Shown here piece after piece: positions 34,248 to 44,204 of a stretch of DNA of 64,000 nt. A program made the translations under genes and the position numbers. Origin of the DNA: Halococcus qingdaonensis (GTDB lineage: Archaea; Halobacteriota; Halobacteria; Halobacteriales; Halococcaceae); the NCBI RefSeq assembly GCF_024508235.1, contig NZ_CP101943.1, positions 2,019,112 through 2,083,111 of the forward strand, given 5' to 3'. Position 1 is the first letter of the stretch, and each line of letters begins with the position of its first letter. The notes under the pieces were generated by a model that was not told the origin of the DNA, did not search any database, and worked only from the letters and a program-made list of their open reading frames with translations.

Positions 34248-36335
34248 ATGGATCCGAAGCGCGAGCTCACCAGCGTCGACCTCGCGGCCCTCGTCACCGA
34301 GCTCGGGACGTACGCCGGCGCGAAGCTCGACAAGGCCTATCTCTACGGCGACGATCTGCTGCGCCTCAAGCTCAGGGACTTCGATCGTGGCCGGGTCGAA
34401 CTGCTGATCGAGGTCGGCGAGACCAAGCGCGCACACGTCGTCTCGCCCGAGCACGTCCCCGACGCGCCGGGTCGTCCGCCCGGGTTCGCGAAGATGCTCA
34501 GAAACCGGCTCTCGGGCGCGGATTTCGCCGGCGTCTCGCAGTTCGGCTTCGATCGTGTGCTCACCTTCGAGTTCGAGCGTGGGGATCGAAACACGAAGGT
34601 CGTCGCCGAGCTGTTCGGCGAGGGAAACGTCGCCGTTCTCGACGCGACCGGCGAGGTGGTCGACTGTCTCAACACCGTCCGCCTCCAGTCCCGGACCGTG
34701 GCCCCAGGCGCACAGTACGAGTTCCCCTCGGCACGTTTCGACCCGCTCGCGGTCGACTACGACGGCTTTGCCGCCCGAATGGATGAGTCGAACACCGATC
34801 TCGTGCGCACGCTCGCTACCCAGCTCAACTTCGGCGGGCTCTACGGCGAGGAGCTCTGTACCCGCGCGGACGTCGAGAAGGAGCTGGCCATCGAAGAGGC
34901 CGATGAAACCGATTTCGAGGCGCTCTACGACGCACTCACTGGACTGTCGGAACAGCTGTCGAGCGGTGATTTCGCTCCCCGTATCTACCGCGACGACGGC
35001 GAACCGGTCGACGTCACGCCCTTTCCGCTCGACGAGCGCGCCGAGTTGGATAGCGAGGAGTTCGACTCGTTCACGGCGGCGCTCGACGCGTACTTCGTCG
35101 AGCTCGACACCACGGAGGACGAGGAGAGCGGCGGGCGCGAGCGCCCCGATTTCGAGGAGCAGATCGAGCGCCAGCAGCGCATCATCGACCAGCAGGAGGG
35201 TGCCATCGAGGAGTTCGAGGAGCAGGCCGACCGCGAGCGCGAAACGGCCGAATCGCTCTACGCGAACTACGAGCTCGTCGACGAGATCCTCATCACGGTC
35301 AGGAACGCGCGCGAGGAAGGCATCGGCTGGGAGGCCATCGAGGAGCGGTTCGCCGAGGGCGAGGAGCGCGGGATCGCGGCCGCCGAGGCCGTGACGGGCA
35401 TCGAGCCGAGCGAGGGCACCGTCACCGTCGAAATCGACGACCGTGACGTGGAGCTCGACCCAGAGGAGGGCGTCGAACAGAACGCCGATCGGCTCTACCG
35501 CGAGGCAAAGCGCGTCGTCGAGAAGAAGGAGGGTGCCGAGGAGGCTGTCGCCGAGACGCGCGAAGAGCTCGAAGCGATCGAGCGCCAGCGTGACGAGTGG
35601 GAGGCCGGCGACGTCGATAACGAGCCCGACGAGGAGAGCGAAGACATCGACTGGCTCTCTCGAAGATCGATTCCCGTCCGCACGGACGAGCAGTGGTACG
35701 AACGGTTCCGCTGGTTCCACACGAGCGACGGCTATCTGGTGATCGGCGGGCGCAACGCCGATCAGAACGAGGATCTGGTGAAGAAATACCTCGATCGCGG
35801 CGATCGCTTCTTCCACACGCAGGTCCAAGGCGGGCCGGTGACGATCCTGAAGGCCACCGGTCCGAGCGAGCCGACCCGCGAGATCGACCTGCCCGACCGA
35901 AGCCTGGAGGAGGCCGCCCGGTTCGCCGTTTCGTACTCGACGGTCTGGAAGAACGGGCGCTTCGCCGGCGACGCCTACATGGCCGAGCCGGACCAGGTCT
36001 CGAAGACGCCCGAGAGCGGCGAGTATCTCGAAAAGGGTGGGTTCGCCATCCGCGGCGACCGTACCTACTTCCGGGACACCGCCGTCGGCGTCGCGGTCGG
36101 CATCACCTGCGAGCCCGAGACGCGCGTGATCGGCGGACCGCCATCGGCCATCGCCGATCGGACGGAGACCGCGATCGAAGTCGAGCCGGGCCAGTACGCA
36201 CAGAACGACGCCGCGAAACGACTGTACCGGGAGTTCCGCGAGCGATTCGAGGACACCTCGTTCGTTCGCAAGGTCGCCAGCCCGGACCTGATCGCGGAGT
36301 TCCTGCCACCGGGCGGGAGCCGGATCGTCGACTGA
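34248..36335 (+). CDS. rqcH: RqcH (NFACT) ribosome quality-control protein
   Basis: A 695-residue protein with the NFACT-N domain ([42 protein letters not shown]) up to about 200, coiled-coil segments at about 300-340 and 430-490, and the NFACT-R domain from about 500 ([44 protein letters not shown]). RqcH binds obstructed large ribosomal subunits with peptidyl-tRNA and adds C-terminal tails that mark the nascent chain for degradation. It is followed 44 bp later by pelota, so the two rescue factors are probably co-transcribed. Confidence 0.93.
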   Translation: MDPKRELTSVDLAALVTELGTYAGAKLDKAYLYGDDLLRLKLRDFDRGRVELLIEVGETKRAHVVSPEHVPDAPGRPPGFAKMLRNRLSGADFAGVSQFGFDRVLTFEFERGDRNTKVVAELFGEGNVAVLDATGEVVDCLNTVRLQSRTVAPGAQYEFPSARFDPLAVDYDGFAARMDESNTDLVRTLATQLNFGGLYGEELCTRADVEKELAIEEADETDFEALYDALTGLSEQLSSGDFAPRIYRDDGEPVDVTPFPLDERAELDSEEFDSFTAALDAYFVELDTTEDEESGGRERPDFEEQIERQQRIIDQQEGAIEEFEEQADRERETAESLYANYELVDEILITVRNAREEGIGWEAIEERFAEGEERGIAAAEAVTGIEPSEGTVTVEIDDRDVELDPEEGVEQNADRLYREAKRVVEKKEGAEEAVAETREELEAIERQRDEWEAGDVDNEPDEESEDIDWLSRRSIPVRTDEQWYERFRWFHTSDGYLVIGGRNADQNEDLVKKYLDRGDRFFHTQVQGGPVTILKATGPSEPTREIDLPDRSLEEAARFAVSYSTVWKNGRFAGDAYMAEPDQVSKTPESGEYLEKGGFAIRGDRTYFRDTAVGVAVGITCEPETRVIGGPPSAIADRTETAIEVEPGQYAQNDAAKRLYREFRERFEDTSFVRKVASPDLIAEFLPPGGSRIVD

Positions 36336-36379
36336 GCCACAACGACAGCGCACTTACTGCTCGCCCACCCAGTCGTGAT

Positions 36380-37450
36380 ATGCAGATCAACGGCCGCACG
36401 CGACTCGAGGGCGAGCGCGAGCGCTGGACGCTCGTTCCCGAGAGTCTCGACGATCTCTGGCATCTCTCCTACGTGCTCGAACCCGGCGATCTCGTCTCGG
36501 GCGAGACCACCCGGCGCATCCAGCGCGACGACGATCGGATGCGCGACACCGGCGGCGAACGCGAGCCGATGTCGGTCACGATCAGCGTGGAGGACAGCGA
36601 GTTCCACAAGTTCGCCAACCGACTCCGCGTATCGGGCACGATCGAGTCGGCCTCGCGCGAGGACCAGATCGGCCATCACCACACGCTCAACGTCGAGGAG
36701 CGCGCGGAGGTCGAGATCGAGAAGATATGGCAGCCCGACCAGCGCGAGCGCATCGAAGAGGCCGTCGAGGCGACCGAGAACGCCGACGTGGCGATCGCCA
36801 CCGTCGAGGAGGGTGCGGCCTCGATCCACACCGTCGCCCAGTACGGGGCCGAGGAGTACGCTTCTTTCACTGGCCCCACCGGAAAGGGCGAGTACGCCCG
36901 CGAGCGCTCCGAACTGTTCGCCGAGCTCGCGAGCGCGCTCTCACACCTCGACGTCGATGCGGTCTTGCTCGCCGGACCGGGATTCACCAAGGAGGACGCC
37001 AAGAAGTATATCGAGCGGAACGCACCCGAGCTGCTGGACAAACTCGGAGCGACCGTCGACACGAGCGCCATCGGCGATCGCGGCGTTCACGAGGTGCTCA
37101 AGCGCGGTGCGGTCGAGGAGGTCCAGGCCGAGACTCGCATCGCCGAGGAGGCCGGGAAGATCGACGAACTCACCGCCCGCATCGGGCAGGATGCGGAGGC
37201 CACCTACGGCATCGAGAAGGTCGCCGAGGCCACCGAGTTCGGGGCCGTGGAGGAGCTGCTCGTGCTCGACGAGCGCCTGCGCGAAGAACGCACCGACGAT
37301 GGCGAGTGGGATGTCGACGTGAACGAGATCATCGAACGGGTCGAACAGCAGGGCGGTTCCGTCACCGTCTTTTCGAGCGAATTCGCGCCCGGCGATCAAT
37401 TGGGCTCACTCGGCGGGATCGCGGCGCTGTTGCGTTATCGCCTGGAGTGA
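36380..37450 (+). CDS. pelA: Pelota, mRNA surveillance / ribosome rescue factor
   Basis: A 356-residue protein of normal archaeal length, starting [29 protein letters not shown]. It has the three eRF1-like domains: the Sm-like N-terminal domain to about 125, the central domain with [15 protein letters not shown], and the C-terminal L30e-like domain with [15 protein letters not shown]. It lacks a GGQ peptide-release motif, as expected for Pelota. It recognises empty A sites on stalled ribosomes together with aEF1A and ABCE1. Confidence 0.95.
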   Translation: MQINGRTRLEGERERWTLVPESLDDLWHLSYVLEPGDLVSGETTRRIQRDDDRMRDTGGEREPMSVTISVEDSEFHKFANRLRVSGTIESASREDQIGHHHTLNVEERAEVEIEKIWQPDQRERIEEAVEATENADVAIATVEEGAASIHTVAQYGAEEYASFTGPTGKGEYARERSELFAELASALSHLDVDAVLLAGPGFTKEDAKKYIERNAPELLDKLGATVDTSAIGDRGVHEVLKRGAVEEVQAETRIAEEAGKIDELTARIGQDAEATYGIEKVAEATEFGAVEELLVLDERLREERTDDGEWDVDVNEIIERVEQQGGSVTVFSSEFAPGDQLGSLGGIAALLRYRLE

Positions 37451-37459
37451 TTCGATGAA

Positions 37460-38212
37460 TTACTCGATCTCGACCGTCAGTCCATCACGAGCGAACCTGA
37501 CGTCGCCGTCGTAGCGCTCGCCGATCGATTCGAGCATCTCCTCGTGGCGACCCTCGGTGTGGGGGTAGAGATGGGTGAGATAGAGCCGTCCGACGTCGGT
37601 TCCCGAATCGGCGAGCGTTTCGCCAAGCTGGCTCGGCGTCGGGTGGCTCGAGACGTCGACCTCGTCGGGAAACGAGCAGTCGTGGGCCAGTACGGCCGAT
37701 CCGTCGGCGAAATTCGCAAGACCCTCGAACGCCTCGCTGTCGGCGCTGAAGGTGAACGTCGGTCCTTCCCCATGCGTGAACCGATAGGCGAGACAGTCCA
37801 TCGAGTGGCGGGTCTCCTTGGCGTCGATGTCGAACCCGGCGACCGAGAACGATTCCGCGCCGATCTCGCGCACTCGGAGATCGATGCGCCCGTCCATGTA
37901 CTCGTGGACGTCAAGCAGGCCGTCGAGCAGGGCCTTGGTGCCCTGCGGGCCGACGACTTCCAGATGCTCTGCGCCGGCGAGCCAGCGGGCTTTCATCAGG
38001 GGAAGGAGGTCGGCCACGTGGTCGAGATGGTGGTGGCTCAGGAGAACCGTCGAAACGCCCTCGTAGCCCGCGTCGGTCCGTGCGAGCGCGTTGAGGACGC
38101 CGCTGCCGCAGTCGACGAGTAGGGAATCACCGTCGGCGTCGAGCAGCAGTCCGGTCTGCGCACGCCGGCCGCTCGGCATCGCCGCGCCGGTTCCGAGGAA
38201 AGTCACTCGCAT
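37460..38212 (-). CDS. MBL-fold metallohydrolase (RNase Z-like)
   Basis: A 250-residue protein starting MRVTFLGTGAAMPSGRRAQTG at the ATG ending at 38212. The metal-binding motif is SHHHLDHVADLLPL near 60, with further ligands in DCSFPDE and a late histidine in LTHLYPH. The short length and lack of the exosite place it with the small RNase Z/ElaC-like or phosphodiesterase MBL proteins. The substrate is undetermined. It is convergent with pelA, with 9 bp between the stops. Confidence 0.83.
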   Translation of the reverse strand: MRVTFLGTGAAMPSGRRAQTGLLLDADGDSLLVDCGSGVLNALARTDAGYEGVSTVLLSHHHLDHVADLLPLMKARWLAGAEHLEVVGPQGTKALLDGLLDVHEYMDGRIDLRVREIGAESFSVAGFDIDAKETRHSMDCLAYRFTHGEGPTFTFSADSEAFEGLANFADGSAVLAHDCSFPDEVDVSSHPTPSQLGETLADSGTDVGRLYLTHLYPHTEGRHEEMLESIGERYDGDVRFARDGLTVEIE

Positions 38213-38373
38213 GGTGGATGGGCGGCGGCAGCGCGGAAAAGACGCTCGCTGGCGCGTCGGTTCGTGCCGTCGATCGGAGAACCGCGCATCGCGAGGATCG
38301 AATCGACCGTCGGGCCTCGATCGCGATAGAATGGTTCTGAGACATCCGATCGACAGTATCAAGCCGAAGGCTC

Positions 38374-39786
38374 ATGAGCGCTACCGCCCCACGCTCGGCG
38401 ATGGCAGACTCCTCGGCCGGCGGGAGCGGCTTCTTCGCGTACTACCGCCAGTACGCCCGCTCGGGCGTCCACGCCGCGAGCGCGGCCGCGCTCACCGCCA
38501 TCGGACTCTGGGCCAGTTTCACCGGCAATCGGTCGTTCATCCTCCTGGCGATCGCCGTCTACGTCCTCCCGCCGCTGTTTCTCTATCTCACGAACGAAGG
38601 CGAGAGGGTCCCGTCGGTGGTCGACGAGGATGTACCAACGGACCACGGTGCGGACCGAAGCGAGGCGAGCACCGGCGAAACACGCGACAGTAGCGACAGC
38701 GACGACGATCACGACCCCAGGGATGGACGAGTCGATCGTTCCCAGGCCGATGCGACGGCCGAGCGTCGAACGACCGACGATTCGTCCGCTCTCGATACCT
38801 CGGGTGCGGCGTCCGCAACCGACGAACACGATGGCGAGGAGCGCATCGACGACGGGGCCGACGAATCCGCATCCGGGAGCGACGACAGTGAGCGCGACGG
38901 CAACGATCGCGACGGTGACGAATCGGCCGAACCGGACTGGACAGAGAGTGACACGCCGACCGACCGATCGCTGCTCGACGTCGTTGCGACTCACGAGAGC
39001 GCGTACGCGGTCGGCGAGGGCGGAATCGTGCTCGCCCGCGACGAGGACGAGTGGACGGTGGCGCTCGACGACGGCCCGACGGCGAACGGGAACGTGCTGC
39101 GCGGCGTGGACGCGACCGACGACGGTGAAGCCATCTGGTTCGCCGGCGACAGCGGCGTGCTCGGGCGCTACGCTGACGGAACGCTGACCGACCACTCCGC
39201 ACCGAAGGATCAGACCAGCACCTGGGAGGACGTCGCCGTGACGGGCGAATTGGGCGGCGAGCGGCTCTACCTGGTCAACGGCTCGGGCGAACTCCTCCGC
39301 GGCAGCTACGAAGGCGGTACGGTCTCGTGGGAGGACATCGAAAAACCAGGGAGCGGGTCGAGCATCTCGTCGATCGCGTTCGTCGACGGCGACCGTGGCC
39401 ATCTCTGTGACACCAACCAGTCGGTCTACGAGACGACCGACGGCGGCGAATCGTTCGAGCGGATCGGTATCGAGGACGCGAACGCCGCCTTCATCGATAT
39501 CGCCGCCAACGCCGCCGAAACGCTCGTCACGGCCGACGACGGCTCGCTGTTCCGCCACGACGGCGCGGTCTGGACCCGACGTCGGCCGGGCGAGGCGGCG
39601 CTCTCGGCGATCGCCATCGACGACGAAGCGGGGTTCGCGGCCGGCGACGGCGGTGCGATGTACGAACGCGCAAACGGGGACTGGGAATCGGTCGAGACAC
39701 CGGTTGCTGCGGATTTACGGGGGATCGCGGTCGGAGATCAACGAGCCGTCGCGGTCGGTGCCGAGGGAACGATCGTCGAGCGATAG
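38374..39786 (+). CDS. Membrane-anchored beta-propeller-like protein
   Basis: A 470-residue protein starting at 38374 or at the in-frame ATG at 38401. Two hydrophobic helices lie at about 34-50 and 54-72. An Asp/Ser/Glu-rich linker of about 120 residues follows, then from about 190 to the end repeated blades such as AYAVGEGGIVLARDEDEWTVAL, IWFAGDSGVLGRYADG and GFAAGDGGAMYERANGDW, a BNR/YCF48-like propeller. The propeller may sense or assemble a partner at the membrane. The role is unknown. It is convergent with the helicase gene. Confidence 0.7.
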   Translation: MSATAPRSAMADSSAGGSGFFAYYRQYARSGVHAASAAALTAIGLWASFTGNRSFILLAIAVYVLPPLFLYLTNEGERVPSVVDEDVPTDHGADRSEASTGETRDSSDSDDDHDPRDGRVDRSQADATAERRTTDDSSALDTSGAASATDEHDGEERIDDGADESASGSDDSERDGNDRDGDESAEPDWTESDTPTDRSLLDVVATHESAYAVGEGGIVLARDEDEWTVALDDGPTANGNVLRGVDATDDGEAIWFAGDSGVLGRYADGTLTDHSAPKDQTSTWEDVAVTGELGGERLYLVNGSGELLRGSYEGGTVSWEDIEKPGSGSSISSIAFVDGDRGHLCDTNQSVYETTDGGESFERIGIEDANAAFIDIAANAAETLVTADDGSLFRHDGAVWTRRRPGEAALSAIAIDDEAGFAAGDGGAMYERANGDWESVETPVAADLRGIAVGDQRAVAVGAEGTIVER

Positions 39787-39788
39787 CC

Positions 39789-42557
39789 CTATTTCGCCCA
39801 GTCGACCATCCGCGCGTAGCGTTCGTCCGAGGAAAGTGCGTTCTCGTCGCCGACGAGCACGAGCGCCTTCTTCGCGCGCGTGAGTGCGACGTTCACCCGT
39901 CGGTGATCCTCGAAGATCGGTGAATCGAGGTCGCCAGTCGCGACGAACGAGACGATGATAACCTCCTTCGCCGAGCCCTGGAACCGATCGACGGTGTCGA
40001 CGGCGACGTCGGGTACTTCTCGGCGGATGGCTGCCGCCTGCGCGCGAAACGGCGCGATGACGCCGATCTCCTCGCGCGGGACGTCCGCTTCGACGGCTCG
40101 CTCGACGAGCTCCGCGACCGCCGTCACCTCCGCGGGGTTCGTGTTCCCCTGCGCCGTGCCGTCGGGATCGACGAACGCGACCCGTTTCCGGAGGAGGTCG
40201 GGGAGCGCGTCGGCATCCACAGTTGGAAGGTCGGTGACGTGCTGGGCGGCGACCGCCCCGCTCGCCGGCCGGAGCGCGCCGTCGTAGAATTCCTGAGAGG
40301 AGTAGGCCTGGATCCGCTGGGCCATCCGGTACTGGGTGTCGAGCAGCACCGACGCGTCCGGATGCTCGGCGGCCAGTCGCTCGAACAGCGATCGCGAGAG
40401 GTCGGCCGCCCGCCCGCCACCGCCGCTCGGCGACGGCTCGATCGATTGCTGGACGTCAGCGTGCCCGCCGTCCGATCGTGCAGCGGTCGGGGTCGTCGGT
40501 TCGGATTCGGTTGCCTGCTCGGTGTCGGCCGACTGCACCACCGGCGGGAGCTGCTGGTGATCACCGACGAGGACGAACCGGTCGGCGAGCGCGAGCGCGG
40601 CGAGCGTCGCCGGCTCGGTGAGCTGGCCAGCTTCGTCGACGAGCGCCACGTCGAATTCCGTCTCGCGCAATACGCGCGAACCACAACTCGCGGTCGTCGC
40701 TGCCACGACCGGGGCCTCGCTGAGCTCGCGCGCCCGCGCTTCGGGGTCGCCGCGCGATTCGAGCCGATGGTCCTGCATGTCCTCGCGCACGCCGCTCTCG
40801 GTTCCCACGCGGACGAACTCGGTGAACCCCTGTTCCTCGAGCGCTTCGAGCGCGTTGTCGACCGCACGGTTGGTGAAGGCCGACAGGAGCACGCGCTCGC
40901 CACGATCGACCAGCGCTCGGATCGCCCGGGCGATCGTGTAGGTCTTGCCGGTGCCGGGCGGCCCGTGGATCAGCGCGCAGTCGTCGGCCCCGACCGCCAT
41001 GCGTACGGCCCGATCCTGAGCGGGGTTGTTGTCGATGAACGTCTCGTCGATTTCCCGAAATGTCGGCTCGCGCCGGTCGAAGAGCACGTCCTTCTGGGTG
41101 AGATCGCCGGCGAGCACCGCGTCGTGCAGCGCCGTGAGCATTCCATCCACACCCATCTCGGAGGGATAGACGTCGAGCCGGCGGAGCTCGACGGGTTCGT
41201 CAGTTTCGACGACGACCTCCTCGCCCAGTTCGATCACGCGAGCCATCTCGGCGGTCCCTCGTACGGGGTGGCCGTCGCTCGCGAGAACGACGTCGCCCTC
41301 GCGGATCTTCGACACCGGGTCGTCACAGCGCGCGCGGAGTTCCCACCGACCGTCGACTTCCGTCTCCCCTATCGGTTCGAGGTCGACGAGCGCCCGGTCG
41401 GCGGCGGCGCGCTCTTCGGCGCTCTGGGTCCAGAGCTTCGCGTACTCCCGGTGGACCGCTCGGCGCTCGTCCTCGATGGCCCGGTAGAACCGTTCGAAAT
41501 AGGCCCGCTCTTCCGCGGGGAGCGGCTCGCCGATCCCTCCGGCCTTCGACTCCTGGTCGAGCCGACCGGAGATCACCATGCAGGTGTCCTGCTCGAAGCA
41601 GTAGTTGCAGGTCGCGTTGGCCTCGTAGCCCGTCGGCACGGTTTTGTCGACGCCCATCGCGGCGAGTTCGTTGCGCTGTCTGAGGACGTACTCCAACAGC
41701 CCGTCGGACAGCGAGAAATCCTTCGCCGGCGAGAGATCACCATCCGTTTCGCTCCTGTCGAGGGCGGCGTTTTTCGTGTAGATCAGCGTCCCGGTGTCGG
41801 GTGGTTCACCCATCTCATCGAGGAGAAGTGCGTAACAGGCGACCTGCACCTTGTCCTGAAAGCGTGGTTCGCTATTCGTGTTCTTTCCCGTCTTAAGCTC
41901 GACCGGCGCGCCGCGGCGCACGGCGTCGGCTCGCCCCTTCAGGCCGTACCGTTCCGAGATCAGCGTCCGTTCGGATCGCCACTCGTCTCCACCATCGAGG
42001 GTGCCCTGTCGGAGCCAGCCGTCGATGGCGCGAGCGTGGTCGGCCACGTCCGCCCTGACTTCGTCGGCGTCGCGGTCGAGCAGTCCGAGATCGAGACCCG
42101 CCTCGGCGACACGCTCGTCGATCGCCGTCTCGACGTCGCCGCCGCGGAGCAGATCAGAGAAGACCTCGTGGACGATCGTCCCCTTGATCACCGGGTAGTT
42201 GAGCGGCACACCGGAGAGTTTGTTGAGGTAGTGCATCCGGGGACACTGGACCCAGGATCGCACGTCGGTCACGTTCACGAGGTAGTCGGGTTCGACGACG
42301 ATTCTGGAATCGCCGGTCGTCGAATACTGGATCTCGCCCCGATATTCGTCCTCCTCGACGTCGACAGCGAGCAGCTCCATGCCTTCTTCGGCGTAGTCGA
42401 CGGTTTCGGTCCACTTGCCCCACAGCGTGAGCGTCACGGGGGCGGCCCGTCCGTCGTCGGGCCTGAGCGTGAGCTCCGCGCAATCGCGCTCGCCGTAGTC
42501 GGTGCTCACCGACGTCACCTCGCCCACCTCGACGAGCGATCCCCGCAGTTCGGTCAC
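39789..42557 (-). CDS. Dna2-like nuclease-helicase
   Basis: A 922-residue protein. An N-terminal OB-like region (about 1-95) is followed by a RecB/Cas4-type nuclease domain whose iron-sulfur ligands are C104 in VQCPRMHYLNK and a cluster in CNYCFEQDTC near 315-325, with ELKTGK as the catalytic D/ExK block. The SF1B helicase begins near 510: Walker A GPPGTGKT about 535, VDEAGQ about 640, DTQYRM near 755 and a C-terminal VNVALTRAKKALVLVG. Dna2 trims flaps and resects ends during replication and repair. The length and domain order are normal for haloarchaea. Confidence 0.9.
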   Translation of the reverse strand: MTELRGSLVEVGEVTSVSTDYGERDCAELTLRPDDGRAAPVTLTLWGKWTETVDYAEEGMELLAVDVEEDEYRGEIQYSTTGDSRIVVEPDYLVNVTDVRSWVQCPRMHYLNKLSGVPLNYPVIKGTIVHEVFSDLLRGGDVETAIDERVAEAGLDLGLLDRDADEVRADVADHARAIDGWLRQGTLDGGDEWRSERTLISERYGLKGRADAVRRGAPVELKTGKNTNSEPRFQDKVQVACYALLLDEMGEPPDTGTLIYTKNAALDRSETDGDLSPAKDFSLSDGLLEYVLRQRNELAAMGVDKTVPTGYEANATCNYCFEQDTCMVISGRLDQESKAGGIGEPLPAEERAYFERFYRAIEDERRAVHREYAKLWTQSAEERAAADRALVDLEPIGETEVDGRWELRARCDDPVSKIREGDVVLASDGHPVRGTAEMARVIELGEEVVVETDEPVELRRLDVYPSEMGVDGMLTALHDAVLAGDLTQKDVLFDRREPTFREIDETFIDNNPAQDRAVRMAVGADDCALIHGPPGTGKTYTIARAIRALVDRGERVLLSAFTNRAVDNALEALEEQGFTEFVRVGTESGVREDMQDHRLESRGDPEARARELSEAPVVAATTASCGSRVLRETEFDVALVDEAGQLTEPATLAALALADRFVLVGDHQQLPPVVQSADTEQATESEPTTPTAARSDGGHADVQQSIEPSPSGGGGRAADLSRSLFERLAAEHPDASVLLDTQYRMAQRIQAYSSQEFYDGALRPASGAVAAQHVTDLPTVDADALPDLLRKRVAFVDPDGTAQGNTNPAEVTAVAELVERAVEADVPREEIGVIAPFRAQAAAIRREVPDVAVDTVDRFQGSAKEVIIVSFVATGDLDSPIFEDHRRVNVALTRAKKALVLVGDENALSSDERYARMVDWAK

Positions 42558-42907
42558 ACGCTAAAACAGGGTCGGCTGGTGAAAAACGCTATCGGTCATC
42601 GAAATCGTCAGTGGATGCTGTTCCCTGGGTGCTACTGTGGGGTACCACGGTACTCGTCGTCGCCGAACCCGAGCAGTGGCCAGAAGATGAAGTTCAGAAA
42701 CCACAGTCCGAGAGCGAACCCGACCCCGTGGCCGAACGCTCGCGAGACACCGGCGAACATCTTGTACATGCCGTAGAGGTTCACGATCGGAACGAAGAGG
42801 ATTATCAGCAGCCACCACCACGCGTTGCCGCCGATCTTGAGCATGACGTACAGGTTGTATATCGGAATGATTGCAGCCCACCCCGGCTGACCGGCCCGCT
42901 GGAAGGG

Positions 42908-43846
42908 CCGTGTTTAATCGCTAGACAACGTCGGATCAGGTCGCCAGAGTGACGGAGTTGAAGCGGAAGACGGCGAAGTATGTCAACGCAAATCTTCCGC
43001 TTCACCGAACGTGTTGTCTTCGCCGTCAAAAGGGTTGCCGATGATTGGGACGAACCCGCCGCCCCGGAAGGTGGCGGCGGGTTCACCGATGCAGCGATGA
43101 TATCCATCCACTGTCTCCGGATTTATCTCGATACAACCTACCGGATGACGATCGATGTGTTGACGGAAATGCCACGAATATCGCGGGAGATCGGCCTTGA
43201 GCCGGCCGATCTCCCGCATCCATCGACGTTATGTCTCGCTTTCGATAGAATTGAGATGGCGGTCTGTCGAACACTTCTCCAGCAGTCTGCGCAGTTTCAT
43301 AACACTGGGCCGATCGGAGCGATCGACGCTACGTTCTTCGAGCGCTCGCCTGCGAGCCGCTCGTACTGCAACAAGACGAAATACGAGGTACAGGGCCTCA
43401 AAGCCACGAAACTTGTCGATGCAGAAACAAACGTCATCCTCGATTTGCACTGTACGACCACCAGAGAAGGAAGTGACGCCGACATCTGCATGCAACTCGC
43501 CCGCCGGCAGGCGGACGAGTTGCAGATCCTCACTGCTGACAAAGGCTACGACTGCACGTGGCTGCGTGAGTACCTCCGTGAGGATCTTGACCTCCGACCG
43601 TTGATCAAGCACTGCATCAACAAGCCCTACGATCACGCCCACAACGCCCGAATTGACGACGATCTCTACCACCAGCGCTCCATGTCAGAAACCGTCTTCT
43701 CCTCGGTCAAGCGCTCGCTGGGCGTCGCCCTGCGAGCGCGGACATGGTATCGAGAATTTCGTGAGATCGCGTTGATGTGTGCGGTGTACAACATCAAGCA
43801 GGCCGCAAAACAGGAAATTCCACTTCCGTCATGCGATTAAACACGG
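42908..43846 (+). mobile_element. IS5-family insertion sequence with target duplication
   Basis: Terminal inverted repeats CCGTGTTTAATCGC (42908-42921) and GCGATTAAACACGG (43833-43846) are perfect over 14 bp. The flanks carry an 11-bp direct repeat CCGCTGGAAGG at 42896-42906 and 43847-43857, with one extra G at 42907 between the left copy and the element. The intact transposase and clean ends indicate a recent insertion. Confidence 0.88.
42980..43840 (+). CDS. IS5-family transposase (ISH1-like group)
   Basis: A 286-residue transposase. The catalytic blocks are GAIDATFFER near 115, LTADKGYD near 185 and MSETVFSSVKRSLG near 240, giving the D, D and E-(6)-K/R pattern of IS5 DDE enzymes. The N-terminus has a helical DNA-binding region. 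The frame is intact from 42980 to 43840 and ends just inside the right inverted repeat. Confidence 0.87.
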   Translation: MSTQIFRFTERVVFAVKRVADDWDEPAAPEGGGGFTDAAMISIHCLRIYLDTTYRMTIDVLTEMPRISREIGLEPADLPHPSTLCLAFDRIEMAVCRTLLQQSAQFHNTGPIGAIDATFFERSPASRSYCNKTKYEVQGLKATKLVDAETNVILDLHCTTTREGSDADICMQLARRQADELQILTADKGYDCTWLREYLREDLDLRPLIKHCINKPYDHAHNARIDDDLYHQRSMSETVFSSVKRSLGVALRARTWYREFREIALMCAVYNIKQAAKQEIPLPSCD

Positions 43847-44204
43847 CCGCTGGAAGGCCTTCCACATACCGGCAAGGGTAACGAGCGCTACCACCACGGC
43901 GATCAGTGTGGATACAGCTCCAAACACACCACCGCCATCACTCTGTAGCGGAACGAGCAGGAACTCCGAAATTGCTGACATCGATTGATCGCAACAGATC
44001 GCTGTGTATTAAATATTTCTATTCTGTAGTAGATTAATATAGGTATTTATAGAGAAAACTGAATAGTTGGTACATCGAATCGGGGAATAACAGAGTGTGT
44101 CTCCGTATGAAAGCATCCGTCCGAAAACACAGTGATCCAACAGCGTACCACTGCCAGCAACGACGAACGGTAGGCCTATTTCACGCCGGCGAGTCGGCCC
44201 TCAC

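Larger units (their letters stand above)
42632..43981 (-). pseudogene. DUF5684-like membrane protein gene split by an IS5-type insertion
   Basis: The 5' part begins at the ATG ending at 43981 (MSAISEFLLVPLQSDGGGVF, then a membrane helix to GMWKAFQR) and reaches 43847. The 3' part runs from 42906 to 42632 (FQRAGQPGWAAIIPIYNLY, then MLKIGGNAWWWLLI to the end). Removing the 939-bp insertion and one copy of the 11-bp duplicated target restores one continuous protein of about 130 residues with four helices. It resembles the signal-peptidase-associated DUF5684 family; the family name is recalled, not searched. The 3' part alone still has a 70-codon open frame. Confidence 0.8.

Noticed and set aside
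33165-36353. Very long open frame (over 1,000 codons) on the minus strand opposite the FAD oxidoreductase and rqcH
   Set aside because: It is antisense to two well-recognised genes. Long antisense frames are common in GC-rich haloarchaeal DNA with strong codon bias, and the translation has no recognisable domain.
40239-42776. 845-codon open frame on the plus strand opposite the Dna2-like gene
   Set aside because: It mirrors the codon bias of the helicase gene and its translation resembles no protein family. It is a shadow frame.
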